A model generated the notes under the pieces. The model saw nothing but the letters and a program-made list of their open reading frames with translations. It made no database searches and was not told the DNA's origin. This document shows positions 4,991 through 6,169 of a DNA stretch of 6,169 nucleotides, in pieces. Source of the DNA: Alistipes sp. (lineage in GTDB: Bacteria; Bacteroidota; Bacteroidia; Bacteroidales; Rikenellaceae); the NCBI GenBank assembly GCA_017532885.1, contig JAFXIS010000073.1:1-6169 (forward strand), read 5' to 3'. The number at the start of each line of letters is the position of its first letter. Positions within the stretch are counted from its first letter, which is position 1. A program made the translations under genes and the position numbers.

Positions 4991-6145
4991 ATGAAAAAAC
5001 TATTTTTGCTTGTTGCTGTTGCTTGCTTTGCATTTAGCGCATCAGCACAGGAGGCTTTGGGTAGCCGTGCCCAGGTAGTATCTCCGCAGATTAACGAGAA
5101 CAACAGCGTAACGTTGCGTTTGGCTGCTCCCGAGGCAAAGAAGGTTACCGTTGCTGGTAACTTCCTCACCCCCGACGGCAACCCCGTAGAGAATACCGAG
5201 ATGGTACGCAACGCTGACGGCGTATGGGAGTACACTTCACCCGTTTTGCGCTCGGAGTTGTACAACTACAACTTCATCGTTGATGGTGTTCGCATTTGCG
5301 ACCCCTCAAACGTATTTATCTGCCGTGATGTTGCATCATCGTTCAACATCTTCATCATCGGCGGCGATCGTGGCGATATTTACAGCGTGAACGACGTTCC
5401 TCACGGTAGCGTAACCAAGACTTGGTACGACAGCCCCACTTTGCAGACAAAGCGTCGCGTGACTGTTTATACTCCCGCAGGTTATGAGACCAGCAAGGAG
5501 GAGTATCCCGTATTGTACCTCTTGCACGGTGCCGGTGGTGACGAGGAGGCTTGGATGACTTTGGGTCGTACCTCTCAGATTCTGGATAACCTTATCGCAC
5601 AGGGTAAGGCGAAGCCTATGTTGGTAGTTATGACCAACGGTAACGCTTGGCAGACCGCTGCTGTAGGTGAGGCTGCTGGTGGTATGGTTCAGCCCTCTAT
5701 GCGTGGCAATGCTAACGTTCGCCCTGCTGCATCGTTTGAGCAGTCATTTGGTGATGTTATCAAGTTCGTTGAGAGCAACTACCGCGTAATCAAGAAGAAG
5801 GAGGCTCGCGCTATTGCAGGTCTTTCTATGGGTGGTGGTCACTCTTACAACATCTCTCGTACTTATCCCAACACCTTCGACTACGTAGGTCTGTTCTCTG
5901 CTGCTGCAGGTAACCTGGATAACGAGGAGGTTCAGAACTCACTCAAGTCACAGCGCGACAATGGCTTCAAGCTCTATTGGATCGCTTGCGGTAACACCGA
6001 CTTCTTGTATCAGCGCAACCTCGATATGATGAAGTATATGGACTCTATCAAGTTCCCCTACACTTATCGTGAGAGTGGCGAGGGTCACATCTGGCGTAAC
6101 TGGCGAATCTATCTTTCAGAGTTCGCTCCTATGTTGTTCAAATAA
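4991..6145 (+). CDS. Secreted carbohydrate esterase (early-set/CBM48-like domain plus esterase D/CE1 domain)
   Basis: 384 residues. Signal peptide 1-19 (MKKLF, hydrophobic run, SASA before Q20). There is no lipobox cysteine, so it is exported rather than a lipoprotein. Residues about 35-125 form an immunoglobulin-like early-set domain: VTLRLAAPEAKKVTVAGNF (40-58), VWEYTSPVL (78-86) and YNFIVDGVRICDPSN (93-107). Residues about 140-384 are the esterase D alpha/beta hydrolase. VLYLLHGAGGDE (174-185) carries the oxyanion loop, Ser279 in GLSMGG (277-282) is the nucleophile, Asp337 in CGNTD (333-337) is the likely acid, and His366 in SGEGHIW (362-368) the base. Relatives are annotated as feruloyl or acetyl-xylan esterases acting on plant polysaccharide; the exact ester here is inferred. 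The frame is open back to 4874, but the promoter and signal peptide set the start at 4991. Arg codons are almost all CGY and Asn mostly AAC, suggesting good expression. Confidence 0.92.
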   Translation: MKKLFLLVAVACFAFSASAQEALGSRAQVVSPQINENNSVTLRLAAPEAKKVTVAGNFLTPDGNPVENTEMVRNADGVWEYTSPVLRSELYNYNFIVDGVRICDPSNVFICRDVASSFNIFIIGGDRGDIYSVNDVPHGSVTKTWYDSPTLQTKRRVTVYTPAGYETSKEEYPVLYLLHGAGGDEEAWMTLGRTSQILDNLIAQGKAKPMLVVMTNGNAWQTAAVGEAAGGMVQPSMRGNANVRPAASFEQSFGDVIKFVESNYRVIKKKEARAIAGLSMGGGHSYNISRTYPNTFDYVGLFSAAAGNLDNEEVQNSLKSQRDNGFKLYWIACGNTDFLYQRNLDMMKYMDSIKFPYTYRESGEGHIWRNWRIYLSEFAPMLFK

Positions 6146-6169
6146 TTTGATTGACATATAAAGAAAAAG

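Noticed and set aside
119..6145. A polysaccharide utilisation locus
   Set aside because: There is no SusC/SusD pair, TonB-dependent transporter, glycoside hydrolase or hybrid sensor, and each unit has its own promoter or terminator. A secreted esterase, ROK regulator and barrels alone do not make one.
1..6169. CRISPR arrays, tRNA or rRNA genes, insertion sequences
   Set aside because: No regularly spaced repeats, no tRNA-like arm pattern, no transposase and no flanking terminal repeats were seen on reading both strands.

Overview
The window looks like a chromosomal segment of a gut-type Bacteroidetes (order Bacteroidales; I cannot name the genus). Three signs support this. The promoters have the form TTTG-N19/20-TAnnTTTG, typical of the Bacteroidetes primary sigma factor. 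The exported proteins have signal peptides ending in SAQ. Translation starts sit behind A-rich leaders with almost no Shine-Dalgarno signal. All seven genes stop with TAA. I see no RNA gene, mobile element, CRISPR array or integration site, and no gene-free stretch longer than about 215 bases.

Layout, left to right. (1) 119-1481, plus strand: two tandem, clearly paralogous outer-membrane beta-barrel proteins of about 205-210 residues, separated by a strong terminator. (2) 1587-1946, plus strand: a very short relative of family I inorganic pyrophosphatase with its own promoter. (3) 1962-3721, minus strand: a two-gene unit made of a ROK-family winged-helix regulator followed 11 bases later by a SpeG/RimJ-like GNAT acetyltransferase. 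It converges on the pyrophosphatase gene, and a 17-bp perfect hairpin lies between them. (4) 3897-4778, minus strand: fabD, malonyl-CoA:ACP transacylase, as a single-gene unit with its own promoter and terminator. (5) 4991-6145, plus strand, divergent from fabD: a secreted two-domain carbohydrate esterase (early-set/CBM48-like domain plus esterase D/CE1 domain).

How the parts relate. The surface and secreted proteins (two barrels and an esterase) are envelope and glycan-processing functions, and the ROK protein is of a type that usually senses a sugar. However, five promoters and several terminators split the region into independent units, so I do not think it is one pathway. fabD is housekeeping fatty-acid synthesis. 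The promoter maps fix the starts: for the pyrophosphatase-like protein, the ROK regulator, FabD and the esterase, the longest open frame runs back through the promoter, so shorter starts are annotated.

The signals most worth following are regulatory. A TTTGC-N5-GCAAA palindrome lies on the ROK gene's own -7 box, a similar TTTGC-N8-GCAAA repeat lies inside the esterase promoter, and an 8-bp inverted repeat abuts the start codon of the second barrel gene. I found no convincing new multi-gene system here.
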